Assembly: GCA_936450465.1 (NCBI GenBank)
Contig: OW388304.1
Location: 36,113,593-36,177,592, forward strand
Direction: 5' to 3'
DNA length: 64,000 nucleotides
Source of the DNA: Gibbula magus
Taxonomy: Eukaryota; Mollusca; Gastropoda; Trochida; Trochidae
The translations under genes were made by a program, and so were the position numbers. Shown piece by piece: positions 34,843 to 64,000 of the stretch (the stretch's first letter is position 1; every line of letters starts with the position of its first letter). Below the pieces are notes generated by a model. It was given only the letters and a program-made list of their open reading frames with translations. It did no database searches and was not told the DNA's origin.

Positions 34843-35657
34843 TACGTATATATGTACGTGGAAGAAACGACGTAAAGGTAAAATTCATCAAATACAACTT
34901 GCAACATCAAAATGTCCTGAATAATAGTTTAAATAATGTTAAAAAAACAATACATATTATACATACATTGCAAGCAAAGCTGAATACAACTATAACACTA
35001 GGTGCAGCATGTGGTTGCTAACCCTTGTCAACTCATGAGCAAATGTCTGCCTTTCAGAAAGACTCCAAACAAAAACTCTTGCATGGGAAAAGTATGTGAA
35101 CAACTATCATCTTGGGGACATATACAAATATAGAGTTCTTTTCAAAGTATCTTACAATTTCTCGGTTGTTCATTTTATACAGATAACCACTCTATACACA
35201 GGAATCTCAGGAACTTCAATCACAGAGAATCACTTTCAAATTCATGTCTGCACAATTTAAGTACATGTATAAAGTTCATATTGGATCCTGATGGCCGACA
35301 GACAGACAGACGGGTAATGCATCCCTGTACTAGTGTTTAATAGAAAAGAACCATGGAACTAACTCCACCCACCCACACCCATATAAAGCATACTTTAAAT
35401 ACGCATCTGGATATAAAAATCATCACCAGTTTTACAATAGAATACAATAGGCTTCTGGTCTATGTACAAATCAAGGTGAGAGGGTACGACCCTGAGGTAT
35501 GATTTCTGTTATAGTAATTCTACCATCCGATGACTTGACGGCTAACTAGATGTGAGGTGAAGCACGTGTGAAGGCCTACAGCCCGACATGCAGGGGTTCC
35601 ATAGCAATCTCCACAGGCTCAGAGTCAGTTTCCTCAAGCGTCCATAAGAAGAAAACT

Positions 35658-35812
35658 CTTAGTCTTTGGTACAAAATCCTTCATCGAATTTGTGAAGTCT
35701 TCAGTACGCAGCAAATCCTTCATCGAATCTTTGAAGTCTTCAGCACGCAGCAAATCCTTCATAATACCTTTGAAGTCTTCGGTACGCAGCAAATCCTTCA
35801 TCAAATCTTAGA
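35658..35812. repeat. 39-bp tandem repeat, four units
   Basis: Unit of the form CGCAGCAAATCCTTCATCG followed by AATCTTTGAAGTCTTCAGTA. The 87-codon ORF over it is a by-product of the period. It may lie in the distal HIPK 3' UTR or just beyond it. Confidence 0.7.
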
Positions 35813-37286
35813 ATTCTATTTGAAACTATGAGGCACATTAATTGGAGCTACAAGCTTCTGAGGGATGATCTATAATTTAATCTTTCTATCTATACCATTT
35901 ATCTGAGTGTTTAACATATATTCATAAAATTCTATGACAATGGAATCCTCACTCCAAGCCTGTGGATAAGCATACAATGACATGATAATGTTAATGCTTC
36001 AATTATTGAAAGACATATAAATACTGGCATGTAAAAAAATACCGGCTACGCCACATTCAAACTCTAAAGCTAGACCAATATACGCCACACTCACGAACAC
36101 ACACCCACACGCACACGCATGCACGTGCCACATCAACTAGGGAGACTGCTAGAATGTATGTATGAACGAAGGTTCGGTCGATGTTTTTCTGCTCTATGAG
36201 AACGAGAATCTGTTGCTAAGCAACAAGCTCCAGGGATCCACGATGGTCAAAAGCTTGAAGCATACCCTGTACTGTGGCTCTTGATATACTTTCTGAAAAT
36301 TTCAGTTATTTTCATGATTTCATATCAGTTTAACGTTTTATAATATAATTTTGAAATTTTTGCACAACTTACTTAATAAATTATCAATGATGATTAAAGA
36401 TTTTGATTGGAACCATGTTCATGCTGGTTTGACCCAGTACAAAGTATGCCTTAAAAGCAAAGAATACTTGAGCTAGCACATCAGCAGTTTATGTCCGTAA
36501 CCGTGACAATGAGGGTGTAAACTAGGCATTAATTAACATAATTCCTCCCCAAAATCGATGTCCGTTTCAACCATTAATGTCGATTTCTAGAACCCCGAGC
36601 ATTTATATCAGCACCAAATTAGCTCTATCTTAAGAAACTGGACATATTTCCTTTTAATTAAACTACTTTACACCTAAGATCCTTTAGAAAATATTTTTCT
36701 CAAATTTCTTACAAATATTACATAAGGCACATTTTCCCATAAAAATGAAGCCTAAGAGAATGAATCGAGCACGTTAACCTTATCCTAATATGTTCATCTC
36801 GGACATGCTGACGTCTGCCCTATCTACACCCTCTGTTTAGCAAAAATCTCCCGAAATCGAAATGGACACATCAAGCCAAGTTACCCAGTGTCAAGACTAC
36901 AAGTTAAACAACATGTAAATGGAAACTACTATGTGATGATAAGATCTACAATAATATTAAATACAATAATGATAGTGGGGGTAATAAAATATGTCTAACA
37001 TAACAGAAAACATGCTACTCTAATACAACAGTGCACCAAACCTTGCAATATGACGGCAGTTAACGTGACAATGATTACACACTTGTATATCCACACAACA
37101 TCGACCGTTATGATAACAAACACTCACTTGAAAAATACAACAACTCCATTTTCCAAATAGTCTAGCCTACAAAAATAGTATATCCGTTCTACTTGCATCG
37201 ATAAGTCCCTCAAGCGAGCATCGTGCTTGCCTCTCTCTCCGCCTACCGAGAGGGGACCACCCTTACGGCTAAATCACAGTCACGTA

Positions 37287-38282
37287 TTTATTCAATTGTA
37301 GTACATTCATTTGATTTCATGCTAAAATACACGGCTAATAGGACATAAAAAGATTGAAATCTATAAAATACAATATTCCGTTCAACAATATACAGAAGTT
37401 ACAAGAAATTAAGCAAACACAAGCAAATTTCATGGGAGAACTATGGCGACAACAAAAACCCGACTAAGATATTAATTCTAAAGTCGACTCATGAGCCGAG
37501 TGATAAAATGCAAACTTAATAGCAAATCAGATCGAATCTGGATTAATGTCATAAACAAATCTAGGGGAGAGGTCACTCTGCAGTTCCTGGCTAGCAATGC
37601 AGAGACGAAGTAGCCGATAGTACGTCCGTATTGTCGCTCATTCGATCAATTTCACTCGCTTGCCATGGGCTATCACAACCGCAGGAGTTCAGTACTTTTG
37701 GAAATGGGACAGAGACAGTTTTATCAAAAAATAGTATTTTCTGTTCATTTGTTTTTCTGTCTTTGAAGAAGTGACTTAGGAAGCTAAACCAGACTAAATC
37801 ACCACCATTTGGCCGTCGTCGAGATGTGTGTGTTGAAATACTTTCCATTTTGAGACATCAAGTCTGAAAGTTTGTTTCAGATTGAGGCGAAACAAGTGAG
37901 AAAACAAAATACGTAAATATCCTTGGTGCCGTTAGAAACAATCACACAACAGTATCACAATGAAAGTCAGCCTGGTGAGCGAGACCACACCAACTGACGA
38001 TTCAATAAAGCATCTCTACGCTGCAGCACTCTCTTCTGGGATAGTTGGCATGAAGGACGATCTGCTCAGAGTTATCTCCCTTGAATTGACTTGCACCTTA
38101 GAGTCTGCATGACAGACTTCAGTAATCTACGGGCAGAGTTGAACCCAATAAACAGTCCTCTTTGCAAAATATACAGATAAATGCCCAATTTTAGCGTGCA
38201 CTAGGCACATTTCAAGCCAAGCGAAGACAACACACATCAGATCTCAGATCTCGCTTCTGTCCGGGGTTTCGCGGACCGTCGT
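37287..38282 (-). other. HIPK: Probable proximal 3' untranslated region of HIPK
   Basis: This sequence follows the HIPK stop directly and has no repeats recognised elsewhere in the window. The first good AATAAA on the minus strand (plus-strand TTTATT at 37287-37292) has a GTGACTGTG-type GU-rich stretch about 10-20 bases beyond it, so a polyadenylation site near 37270 is plausible. Vertebrate HIPK genes often have very long 3' UTRs, so the transcript may extend further toward 33000. The end is a guess without RNA data. Confidence 0.35.
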
Positions 38283-56133
<17,851 letters not shown>

Positions 56134-57668
56134 CTAGAAGAGCGTTTGCGGGACACCGCAAAAGCAGAGCAGCTCCGAAACTTTGGGTCTCGCCTTTCCC
56201 TGTTCCGCCTTCTCCTCAGCATAAATAAAATGGGAATTTTTTTGGACAAAATGTTTTTCATTATTCAAGTTATTCTAACAAGTTGAATCATCACTGGGTT
56301 CACTTTTCACAACTTTGTTCTTAAAACCTATTTCTGATTTCAAAATTGGATCAAAAGATTAACATGGCCTTAACCAATATCTCATGACCTTGAACTTTGA
56401 CCTTCAAGGTCACACCATCAATGATTACTTTTCATTGTGTATAACAATCATGCAATGACTCAAAAGTGTTCATTGTTAACATAAGGCATATTCACAATAG
56501 CACGCTTAAGTTGTGACCTTGCTGTGACCTTGACCGTTGACAGATTTTAGCAAAAACGTTTTCAAATCTTGGCCTTTCTCCATAGTTGATATATACCAAG
56601 TTAGGGCCTGATAGCACATAAGTTGTTGAAGTTATCGTGTTTACAAGGATTTTTGTAGTGATTTCAGAACTCATGACCTTGACCTTTGACCTTGAATGTG
56701 AGCATGTCAAAATATTTCCCCAGGTGTACAAGAAAGAAGCTATATATATGAGGTGTTGATACCTTCATGGAAAAAAGTTATTTAGTGATTTCAGAACTGG
56801 TGACCTTGACCCTATCTCGTGACCTTGACCTTTAAAATTCAAGGTCACACAATCAGTGATCACTTTTCATTGTGTATAACAATCATTTAGAGATTCAAAG
56901 TGTTAATAGTTGAAATAAGACATTTTCGCAAAAGCATGCTTAAGTCGTGCCCTCGCTGTGACCTTGACCTTTGACGGATGTTAGCGAAAACCTTTTCAAA
57001 TCTTGGCCTTTCTCCATTGTTGATGTACACCAAAGAAGAGCCTGATAGTACAAATATTTTTCAAGTTATCGTGTTTACAAGGATTTTTTTAGCGTTTTCA
57101 GAACTCATGACCTTGACCTTTGACCTTGAATGTGAACATGTCAAAATCATCCACCAGGTTTATAAGAAAGAAGCTATGTATATGAGGTGTTAATACCTTC
57201 TTGGGAAAAGGTTATTTAGTGATTTCAGAACTGGTTACCTTGACCCTATCTCGTGACCTTGACCTTTAAAATTCAAGGTCACACAATCAGTGATCACTTT
57301 TCATTGTGTATAACAATCATTAAAAGATTCAAAGTGTTAATAGTTGAAATAAGACATTTTCGCAAAAGCATGCCTAAGTCGTGCCCTCGCTGTGACCTTG
57401 ACCTTTGACAAATGTTAGCGAAAACCTTTTCAAATCTTGGCCTTTCTCCATAGTTGATGTACACCAAATAAGAGCCTGATAGTACAAATATTTTTCAAGT
57501 TATCGTGTTTACAAAGATTTTTTTAGCGATTTCGGAACTCATGACCTTGACCTTTGACCTTGAATATGAACATGTCAAAAAAATTCCCCAGGGGCATAAG
57601 TAAGAAGTTATGTATATGAGTTCTCAAAACCTTCTAGGGAAAAAGTTATAGCGAATACAAAACGCGCG

Positions 57669-57690
57669 TGCGGCGGCGGCGGCGGCGGCG
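57669..57690 (+). repeat. (GGC)n microsatellite near Helitron-like end
   Basis: Six to seven CGG units just inside the terminal hairpin of the 56150-57744 element. Confidence 0.8.
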
Positions 57691-57713
57691 ACGGAAACTG
57701 CGCAAAAACTGAT

Positions 57714-57740
57714 AGCAGCTCCGACTTAGTCGGAGCTGCT
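57714..57740. other. Terminal hairpin of Helitron-like element
   Basis: AGCAGCTCCGA, loop CTTAG, then TCGGAGCTGCT, followed by AAATATA (reading GCTGCTAA, a CTRR-like end). A stem of this kind just inside the 3' end is a known Helitron terminator. Confidence 0.6.
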
Positions 57741-57896
57741 AAATATAACCCAGAAAAGTCTTGAAGTGTGATTTCCTGGGCATGGATTTTCCAAATTACC
57801 TTATCGCTAAGATAGTTGTAAACCGAAGCTGGTGAATGGTACTTGCAACTACCTTGGAACTAAGAGATATTCGAAAATCTGATGCTTAAACAGTGT

Positions 57897-57992
57897 AGTT
57901 CCTAGAGGGGGTCCTGGGGACATTTGCCCACATTTTTGGCTAGGTGTCCCTTAAAATTTGGAGAAGTAGGATACTTTTACCATTGCAAAGGG
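57897..57992 (+). repeat. Dispersed repeat, copy 2
   Basis: GTTCCTAGAGGGGGTCCTGG to ACTTTTACCATTGCAAAGGG, same orientation as 44536-44632, three or four differences in about 96 bases. High identity implies recent movement. Confidence 0.6.
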
Positions 57993-59114
57993 TGCCACTT
58001 GTTCAGAATTGGCCAAGTTGACCCCTTTAGCAGATCACCTAGGAAAAACACTGCTTAGAGAAATAGTGAGATTTCTTTTATTCATTTTGCAACATAAACA
58101 GAGTACCATTATCATTAGCAACATAAAATCAGAGCTAAGATTAATTTTTGTTCACTGGCAAAACACAATTCTCGGCATTGGCTTGTTTTGCCAATAAAAA
58201 GGTTTCCATTTATGATAGTAAACTGATAAGTATTTCATATATGTTTATTGGTTAAAAATTTGAGATATCGCTAGCAAATGCAAGAGATTCTCAAGTTACT
58301 TTGAAGCCTGGCTATGCACCAACATGCCACAACCTGATGACATCATTACATTAACATCCACAAATAATGCTGTAAGCATGTCATAACATTGTCCCTTTCT
58401 CACATATTAACAAGCCTTGTCCAATGAGTGTTATTTTCCCCAGTCTTGATTCAAGTGTTCGCCATTTCCCATACTGCAAACTTACACCATGGCTACATTG
58501 GACGGGCGGGTTTGATTGCCTTTTATTTCTCTATTGCAGAAAACATTTTGACGTAGATCCTTTTTTAGATTTCACCTTAAAATTTCCTCTAGAGGATAAA
58601 CATGGAAAGGTGTCAAACTAATATGAAAGCCATTTTTTTGGGCAGATATGACTATTGAAGGATTTTTAAAATAATATAATGGATGCAACCTTTCCATACA
58701 ATTTGATACCTTATGGCATGGAAATAATTTAATAGTCTAAGTAAAAAAATATATCAAGTAATGATCGTTGGGTCGTTGACTTCATATTTAGGACCCGAGG
58801 GGACACACAAGTGACAGGGCTGATGAGAAAACTAAAGACAGTTTTCTGTTGTATGACCGAAGTTTCTAGATCAGAACTATAATGATGACCTTGCATCTGA
58901 TCATAAAACCCAACACTCAACACGTAACCTGAAACGATGCAGTAAAGTCTGCGTTATGCAATCTGCGACCATTATCTTATGTCGAGTGACTCACACAATA
59001 CGTCTTTCGAGTTATAACTTGAGAACATGTTCTTGAACAAATTTCATGAATCATGCATTGTCAAATTTAGGACGGGAAAATGTGTGATTCAAACTGAAAA
59101 TTATCATGGCGATT

Positions 59115-59372
59115 TGATGTTTAACGCTGATTTCAAAAGCATTTCACTTTTATCACTGATGCTGGTATTGTTGCAAGGGAAAGCCCGAAACACCATTGTG
59201 GCTATGTTTTGCGGTGAAACCTGTGAGCTTGAACTAGCAAACCATGGGTGATACTGTACTGAAATTCATCGTAGCATTGCACCCAAAACTAACTGCATGT
59301 AGAACAGTTCACTAATGAGGACAAACTTGCCTTGCAGGATTCGAACCCCGGACCTCTTGATCTGGATGATTG
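59115..59372 (-). repeat. SINE copy, reverse
   Basis: TTTAACGCTGATTTCAAAAG through GAACTAGCAAACCATGGGTG to GGATTCGAACCCCGGACCTC, with an intact-looking B-box (GGTTCGAATCC on the minus strand). Part of the 62-codon ORF downstream (59315-59503) comes from this head. Confidence 0.75.
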
Positions 59373-60687
59373 ACTCCACAATCAATCATCAAATTTCAAA
59401 TATTCAAACTTTCAATTCAGCAAGAAATGTAAATCTTCAGTTTTCTGTAGACGAACCTAAAGGAAGCGTTAAACAAAGGATCGATTGTAAGAATGATCGC
59501 TAGATGGGGGCTAGTCTTTATCAAATTGTCAAATATTAAATAATCAAAATGTGATCTTCCAAGTGCACAATGCAGCATGTTTTAGTCATGTGTTGATAAC
59601 ATATGTGAAAGCAGGGATGTCCTCACAAATTTCAGTTGCCCCCAAAATACCCCAATAGAACTCTCTTTAAACTACGTAATAGATATAGAATATGCAGAGC
59701 TGCCTACCCTCCTTTCAGGTTATGTGTAGATACATAGAAATTTTGGAGTATTTTTTTAATTTTTAGGTGTACAAATCGATGAAGTTAGCAACATACGGTC
59801 AGTTCCAAGATATGCTCTGGTTTGACAACAATAATCATTGTCTGACTATGTTTATTGGGTTTATTTTGGAACTCAGTTTTAATTTAACTCTGTGTAACAG
59901 TTCAGCACTCCATAACTCCAAACAGAAATTTATCAAATGATTTTTTTAATTCCACAGGAGTGGTGTACAATTTTTAACATTGGTGTACAGTCATTATAGG
60001 AAATCTTGTCAAGTGTACAAATACACCAAAAGTGTATAAGTAGGCAGCCCTGGAACATGGATACACCATTCTTCAAAAACACCGCTCCCTAATTAGCACT
60101 AATTGATTATGTTGACATCACAAGTGTGCAAAAGGTACATCTAAGATCATGCTTGTATCTGTAAGACGATTAGGAAATAATGAGGGAGGACATGGGCAAG
60201 TCTACATTGATGGCAAGGCTGATAAAGATGTTTACGTCCTTTTTTTTATTCAGGTCAAGGCAATAAATCTGATTGAGAATTAATGGCTTCACTGGCAATG
60301 AATTCAACCGTCAGATTTATGAAGCATTGAAAGAGCTGTTTACAGTATTCTATTTGTTCAACAACAAAGACCTGATAAACAAGAAAATGAAGCAACACAG
60401 AAAGATTTATGTTATGGTCAGCTGTTTTGCCATGCTACTTCAAAGGGGATGCTCAACAAACACAACACTCTAGTCTTGATGTAGTCCCTTCAAACACTTT
60501 TCACTCAATTCAACCAAAACATCATACTTTTAAAAAGTAATTTCGGAATTTCCACAACATCTGTTAAATGGTGACATTGTGTTTCTAAATTGACCCCTAT
60601 TGGAATTAAATTGTTCAAATACCACCATATCAAATTACAAGGAAAAAAGTTGCTGATCTCATGCTCAAACTCGAAATGAAAAGATGA

Positions 60688-60982
60688 TTTAGGTTTAACA
60701 CCGCTTTCAAGATTATTTCACTTATATCACGGCGGCTAGTATTATTGCAGGGAGAAAGCACACAACACCATGTGGCTAAGCATTGAGATGAAACCTGTGA
60801 GCTTCGGCTTGAACTAGCAAACCATGGGTGGTACTTCGCTGAAATTCAGTGTAGCATTGCACCCAAACCTTACTGCACAAAGAACAGTTCGCTACAGCAG
60901 ACAAAGTTGCCTGGTGAAATTCGAACCCCAGACCTCTTGATCAGAAGCCGAACACGCTAGCCGCTATGCCACCTTGCCAGAA
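60688..60982 (-). repeat. SINE copy, reverse, nearly full length
   Basis: It runs from GGTTTAACACCGCTTTCAAG through AACCATGGGTGGTACTTCGC to CCCCAGACCTCTTGATCAGA and CTAGCCGCTATGCCACC (A-box side on the minus strand). Together with 6043-6335 it defines both ends of the family. Confidence 0.78.
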
Positions 60983-61144
60983 CTTGATTTTCTGAGTGAA
61001 ACACTCGTGTTTCTAGCTAGTGAATGAACTGAGAGCCTGGACAAGTCTAGACGACTGGTTGGCAGAACAAGCAGGTTGTTTACATCCTCCTGCTATCCAC
61101 AAGGTCGGTGCAGTGTGTGCCAAATATGGCTTCCTCTTCACAGC

Positions 61145-61445
61145 CAACAGAATCTTTCTCCTTCCTTCTTGCCTCCTCTCTCCTTTTCTTTCTCTCTACT
61201 TCTCTTCCCTTTTCGTTCTCCCTCCCAGTTTCTTTCTTTCTACGTTTTTGCCTCCTCTCACCTTTTCTTTCTTTCTTATCCTCTCCTTTCCCCCTCGTTA
61301 TTCTCTCCTCAAAAGAGCCCCACCAAACTATTTAATTTTTCCTCCATGACCTCCATTTTCTCTCTCACCAACACACCCTGATAACCTTTTCCTCTATCAT
61401 TCTACCTTTTTTCTCAATTTTCTCAGTCTTTCTTTTTCCCTCTCA
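61145..61445 (+). repeat. Polypyrimidine tract (CTTTCTCCT-rich)
   Basis: About 300 bases almost purely C/T on the plus strand. Several ORFs (Ser/Leu/Phe/Pro-rich) arise from it in all plus frames and are rejected as genes. Confidence 0.8.
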
Positions 61446-61584
61446 TGTTAATTATCTCTCTCATGTCAATCTACTGTCACAAAACCAACTCATAATTGGC
61501 CGGGCAGGAAGTACATTCAGTTCTCGGGCTTCAAGTCTAGGATGAAGGCAGTCTTCCTTAATTATATTTCTCTTGGTATTTTCT

Positions 61585-61760
61585 ACCCACTTGTCCGAGA
61601 GGTTACTTTCTCCACACTTGTCCGAAAGATATTTCTACACACTTGTCCAAAAGATTATTTTCTCCACACTTGTCAAAGAGATTATTTTTTCTCTACATTT
61701 TTCCAAGAGACCATTTTCACACTTGTCAAAAAGAATCTTTTCTACACAAATGTTGAGACA
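61585..61760. repeat. ~33-bp tandem repeat, six degenerate units
   Basis: Unit CACACTTGTCCRAAAGATTA followed by TTTTCTC with length variation. Two overlapping ORFs here come from the repeat. Lies in the distal HIPK intron. Confidence 0.65.
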
Positions 61761-62859
61761 TTATTTTCTAAAACTTGCCTGGGAAAAGCCAGGTTTCAAG
61801 GAAACAGTGGCCAAACCCTGCCAGATAACATCCCTACAGCAATTCAACAGTAATTCATTCTTTATTGGAGAAAGTAGCAAGAATGATGGAGAAATAGTTG
61901 GTTCATGGGCTTGAAATGTAGAAGAAGCCTTCCTCCAAGAGATGAGGCTAGCTGGAGGAATTCTCCAATAATTCATCTTTGTATTGAACAATGTTCTTTC
62001 TCCCTGGAACCACCTTAAGCCCACACACTTGGTTTGAGAGCAACCAGAGAAAATATCAAGAACATTACTATTTATTGGGTTCAAATTACAAGAAAAATGC
62101 TCATTCTAGAATTTGTGTAGAAGTGGGTAAAACAAACTTTTCAGAAAATATTTTTTCTTTATTACATGATTGCCTGTTTAATATTATTGTATTCTCTAAG
62201 TGGAAAAAATCTGCTGTCAGTCCATATGTGAAAATAACTCCAATTTTAAAGATATTGAAATCAAGAAGTAACGATGACTACACAAATTGTTGTACGACGT
62301 CACATTGTTAACGTGAGACGGGCTTTTGCTGGTGGGCACTCGACATGAAAAGTAGCTGTTTTACTGTAATTACAAGGACTTCATCAGTATAAATAGAATA
62401 TCTGTATTTATAACTAATATCATATTTACCTCACCCCGTGAGGAATAAAAGGACATGGAGGAATAGAGAGAAGCAGTTATTATATAATACAATGTATATA
62501 ATCTAGTTCCTTGGATCAGAACAAATTTTTGTGGGAATATGATGTTTTTTTTCCATTTCAATAATGTAACTGAAAGAATAATAGTAGTTTGAAATAGACA
62601 AAAGAGGTGAACATAATTTTAGGTCCCAAGGTCATAACATATCTGAAAGGAGGGAGAAACAATGTTAGCTGGAGGGTGTGGGTGAAGAATATTGTGATGA
62701 GATTATTGACTGGCTTGTTGTGAAGAGAGCCTGGGGGTCTCCAGCAATCATCAATTGTGTAGGAGGGCTGCAGAAGGACGGAGAGAGGGAAGGAGGGAGC
62801 TTTTTATTGAAGACTAGAGGCCAGCAATGGCATCACAATGATGAAGGGAGGGTGACAAT

Positions 62860-62960
62860 AGGAGGGAGAGGGGAAAGAGGAGAGAGAGGGAGGAGAGAGG
62901 AGAGAGAGGGAGGAGAGAGAGAAGAGAGAGAGGGAGGAGAGAGGAGAGAGAAAGGAGGAA
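62860..62960 (+). repeat. Polypurine GAGAGGGAG repeat
   Basis: About 100 bases of GAGAGAGGGAGGAGA units, the mirror of the polypyrimidine tract 1.5 kb away. Could form triplex/H-DNA in vitro (inference). Confidence 0.8.
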
Positions 62961-64000
62961 AAGGGCACTTTTTATGGTCGACTAGGGGCAAGTCATGGTA
63001 CAATCTTCTCTCACTGTGAACTAATTGATGGAAGCATGAGTCACATTGTAACTTTCTGGATGCTGATGGGGTTTGCAAGAATACATTCTCCATTGGATGT
63101 TTGGTATTGATTTTGTAAAGATTATTTTGATAGGAGTTGAAGATTGTTTTAGGGATTACCAGAAAATTGGAAATATATTCAAACAGAACTGAAATGGTTT
63201 CGTTTCAAACTATTTCACTCAAATTCTTTTACTAAGGTTAGAGGTTAGAGGTTTTAAGTTTTAGGTCCATGTAACTTCCACCACGCATTTGATAATGTCA
63301 CTGAGCTTATAAAGTCATAACTAGAGTTTTTTACATCCTCTGTCAAATCACATTTTTTAACCTATTGTTGCCGACAGCAAATTGATGTCACAAGAATGAG
63401 GCTACTGACAATTAACTCTTAGGGAAAGGTTAAAGCTTTCCTTGTAAACAAGTTCATAAAAACATTGCATCCTTCCGCAATTTAAATGAGAGGTGCATTG
63501 TTATAACGCATGCAATACTGCACCGAACGGCTGCAAAGCATGACATACTGTCAAGAATTATTGCCTTTTAATTGACTCGAACCTCAATGAGTATAAAAAG
63601 CTCATTTCCTTCCGTGGGGGTCACAATGGAGATATTGACAACAATACAGTGTCCAGGCAATATCTGCTTGTATGGATAGCTCATAGCTGTCTGTCAGAAA
63701 ACATGATCACAGCAGTGCGTCTATTTCCTGCCTAGCAATGACGCACTCGCGATGTGTTGTTTACCTTGCCGACACGAGCGTACATGCTCAGTGTTCCTAC
63801 CAGTCAATAATAAACACATAATCCGGATCACCGGATAGAGCAACAAAATTACCTTATGGTTAGGTCTTATCAGAGGAGTTGCTACTGTAAACTTCTATAA
63901 ACAGAACTAGGAGGTCACTCATGTGTGCACAGGAGACTGAATTTCTAATGCTGTATATCTGTACAAGCCATAATTATAACGCTGTAATCAGAATTGATTG

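Larger units (their letters stand above)
32450..37280. other. Non-repetitive AT-rich region; possible distal HIPK 3' UTR
   Basis: Unusually free of the MITE and SINE families that litter the rest of the window; only small tandem repeats (34823, 35658) are present. That is what an extended 3' UTR under selection could look like, but it could equally be intergenic. No ORF here is convincing. Confidence 0.35.
56150..57744. mobile_element. Second Helitron-like element with ~430-bp TGACCTTGACC-rich repeats
   Basis: Near-end AGAGCAGCTCCGA (56166) is mirrored by TCGGAGCTGCT at 57730-57740. The right terminus is a perfect 11-bp stem hairpin (57714-57740) followed by CTAA, as in Helitron 3' ends, after a (GGC)n run. 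Three internal units (about 56340, 56780, 57210 onward) carry many GACCTTGACCTTTGACCTTG blocks, i.e. TCAAGGTCA-type nuclear-receptor half-sites. The ORFs at 56492-56731 and 56978-57193 are repeat sequence. It lies in the HIPK intron upstream of the 55927 exon. Confidence 0.65.
57745..64000 (-). other. HIPK: HIPK intron interior running off the window
   Basis: No kinase N-lobe, HRDL or DFG coding sequence was found on the minus strand. Contents are the 57897 repeat, SINEs at 59115 and 60688, a polypyrimidine tract, a 33-bp tandem repeat and a polypurine tract. The rest is unrecognised. Confidence 0.7.

Noticed and set aside
61020..61381. Overlapping Ser/Phe/Leu-rich plus ORFs
   Set aside because: Arise from a 300-bp polypyrimidine tract; three frames open for the same reason.

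Overview
The window looks like nuclear DNA of a marine mollusc, probably a gastropod and possibly abalone-like. This is an inference from small exons in large AT-rich introns, GT/AG splice sites, a dense load of short non-autonomous transposons, a tRNA-derived SINE ending in ACTC/TGAG repeats, and Helitron-like elements with TGACC-rich internal tandem repeats. No prokaryotic-style operons, rRNA or canonical tRNA genes are visible. Most of the window is non-coding.

Layout. (1) 1-13,400: no convincing gene. It holds a Helitron-like end, a palindromic foldback element, SINE copies, two copies of a ~360-bp TTAA-flanked MITE (family 1), one copy of a ~490-bp TTAA-flanked MITE (family 2), a hAT-like MITE with a clean target duplication, an 18-bp minisatellite and a hammerhead-ribozyme-like motif. 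(2) 13,616-13,747 (+): a short open exon that reads like a mitochondrial presequence and ends in a good splice donor; no downstream exon was found, so it is tentative. (3) 14,000-20,200: AT-rich sequence with several foldback MITEs. (4) 20,473-29,546 (-): two small CD225/dispanin-type (IFITM-like) double-transmembrane genes in the same orientation. They share one intron position after the first membrane segment, surrounded by more MITEs. (5) 30,000-38,200: no gene recognised; contains a multi-frame-open 21-bp minisatellite and the probable 3' untranslated region of the next gene. (6) 38,283-56,050 (-): thirteen exons encoding the C-terminal ~900 residues of a homeodomain-interacting protein kinase (HIPK). 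The part seen runs from the APE motif of the kinase domain to the conserved C-terminus. (7) 56,051-64,000: interior of the next HIPK intron, whose upstream exons (N-lobe, catalytic loop, N-terminus) lie beyond the window edge.

The HIPK gene is the anchor annotation. Every exon junction was checked by hand for GT/AG and for reading phase. The phases chain perfectly except inside the large second-to-last exon, where a 7-base homopolymer shifts the frame by one; this is most likely a sequence error or a polymorphism. The CD225 pair is the most interesting small-gene content because this family includes membrane-restriction factors in vertebrates, but a role in defence here is only inference. I found no single convincing new biological system. 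The strongest second-look items are the HIPK homopolymer frameshift, the CD225 pair with its repeat-built intron and promoter, the two TTAA-flanked MITE families, the hammerhead-like motifs, and a 1.8-kb element with 17-bp perfect terminal inverted repeats that carries an exon-like ORF.
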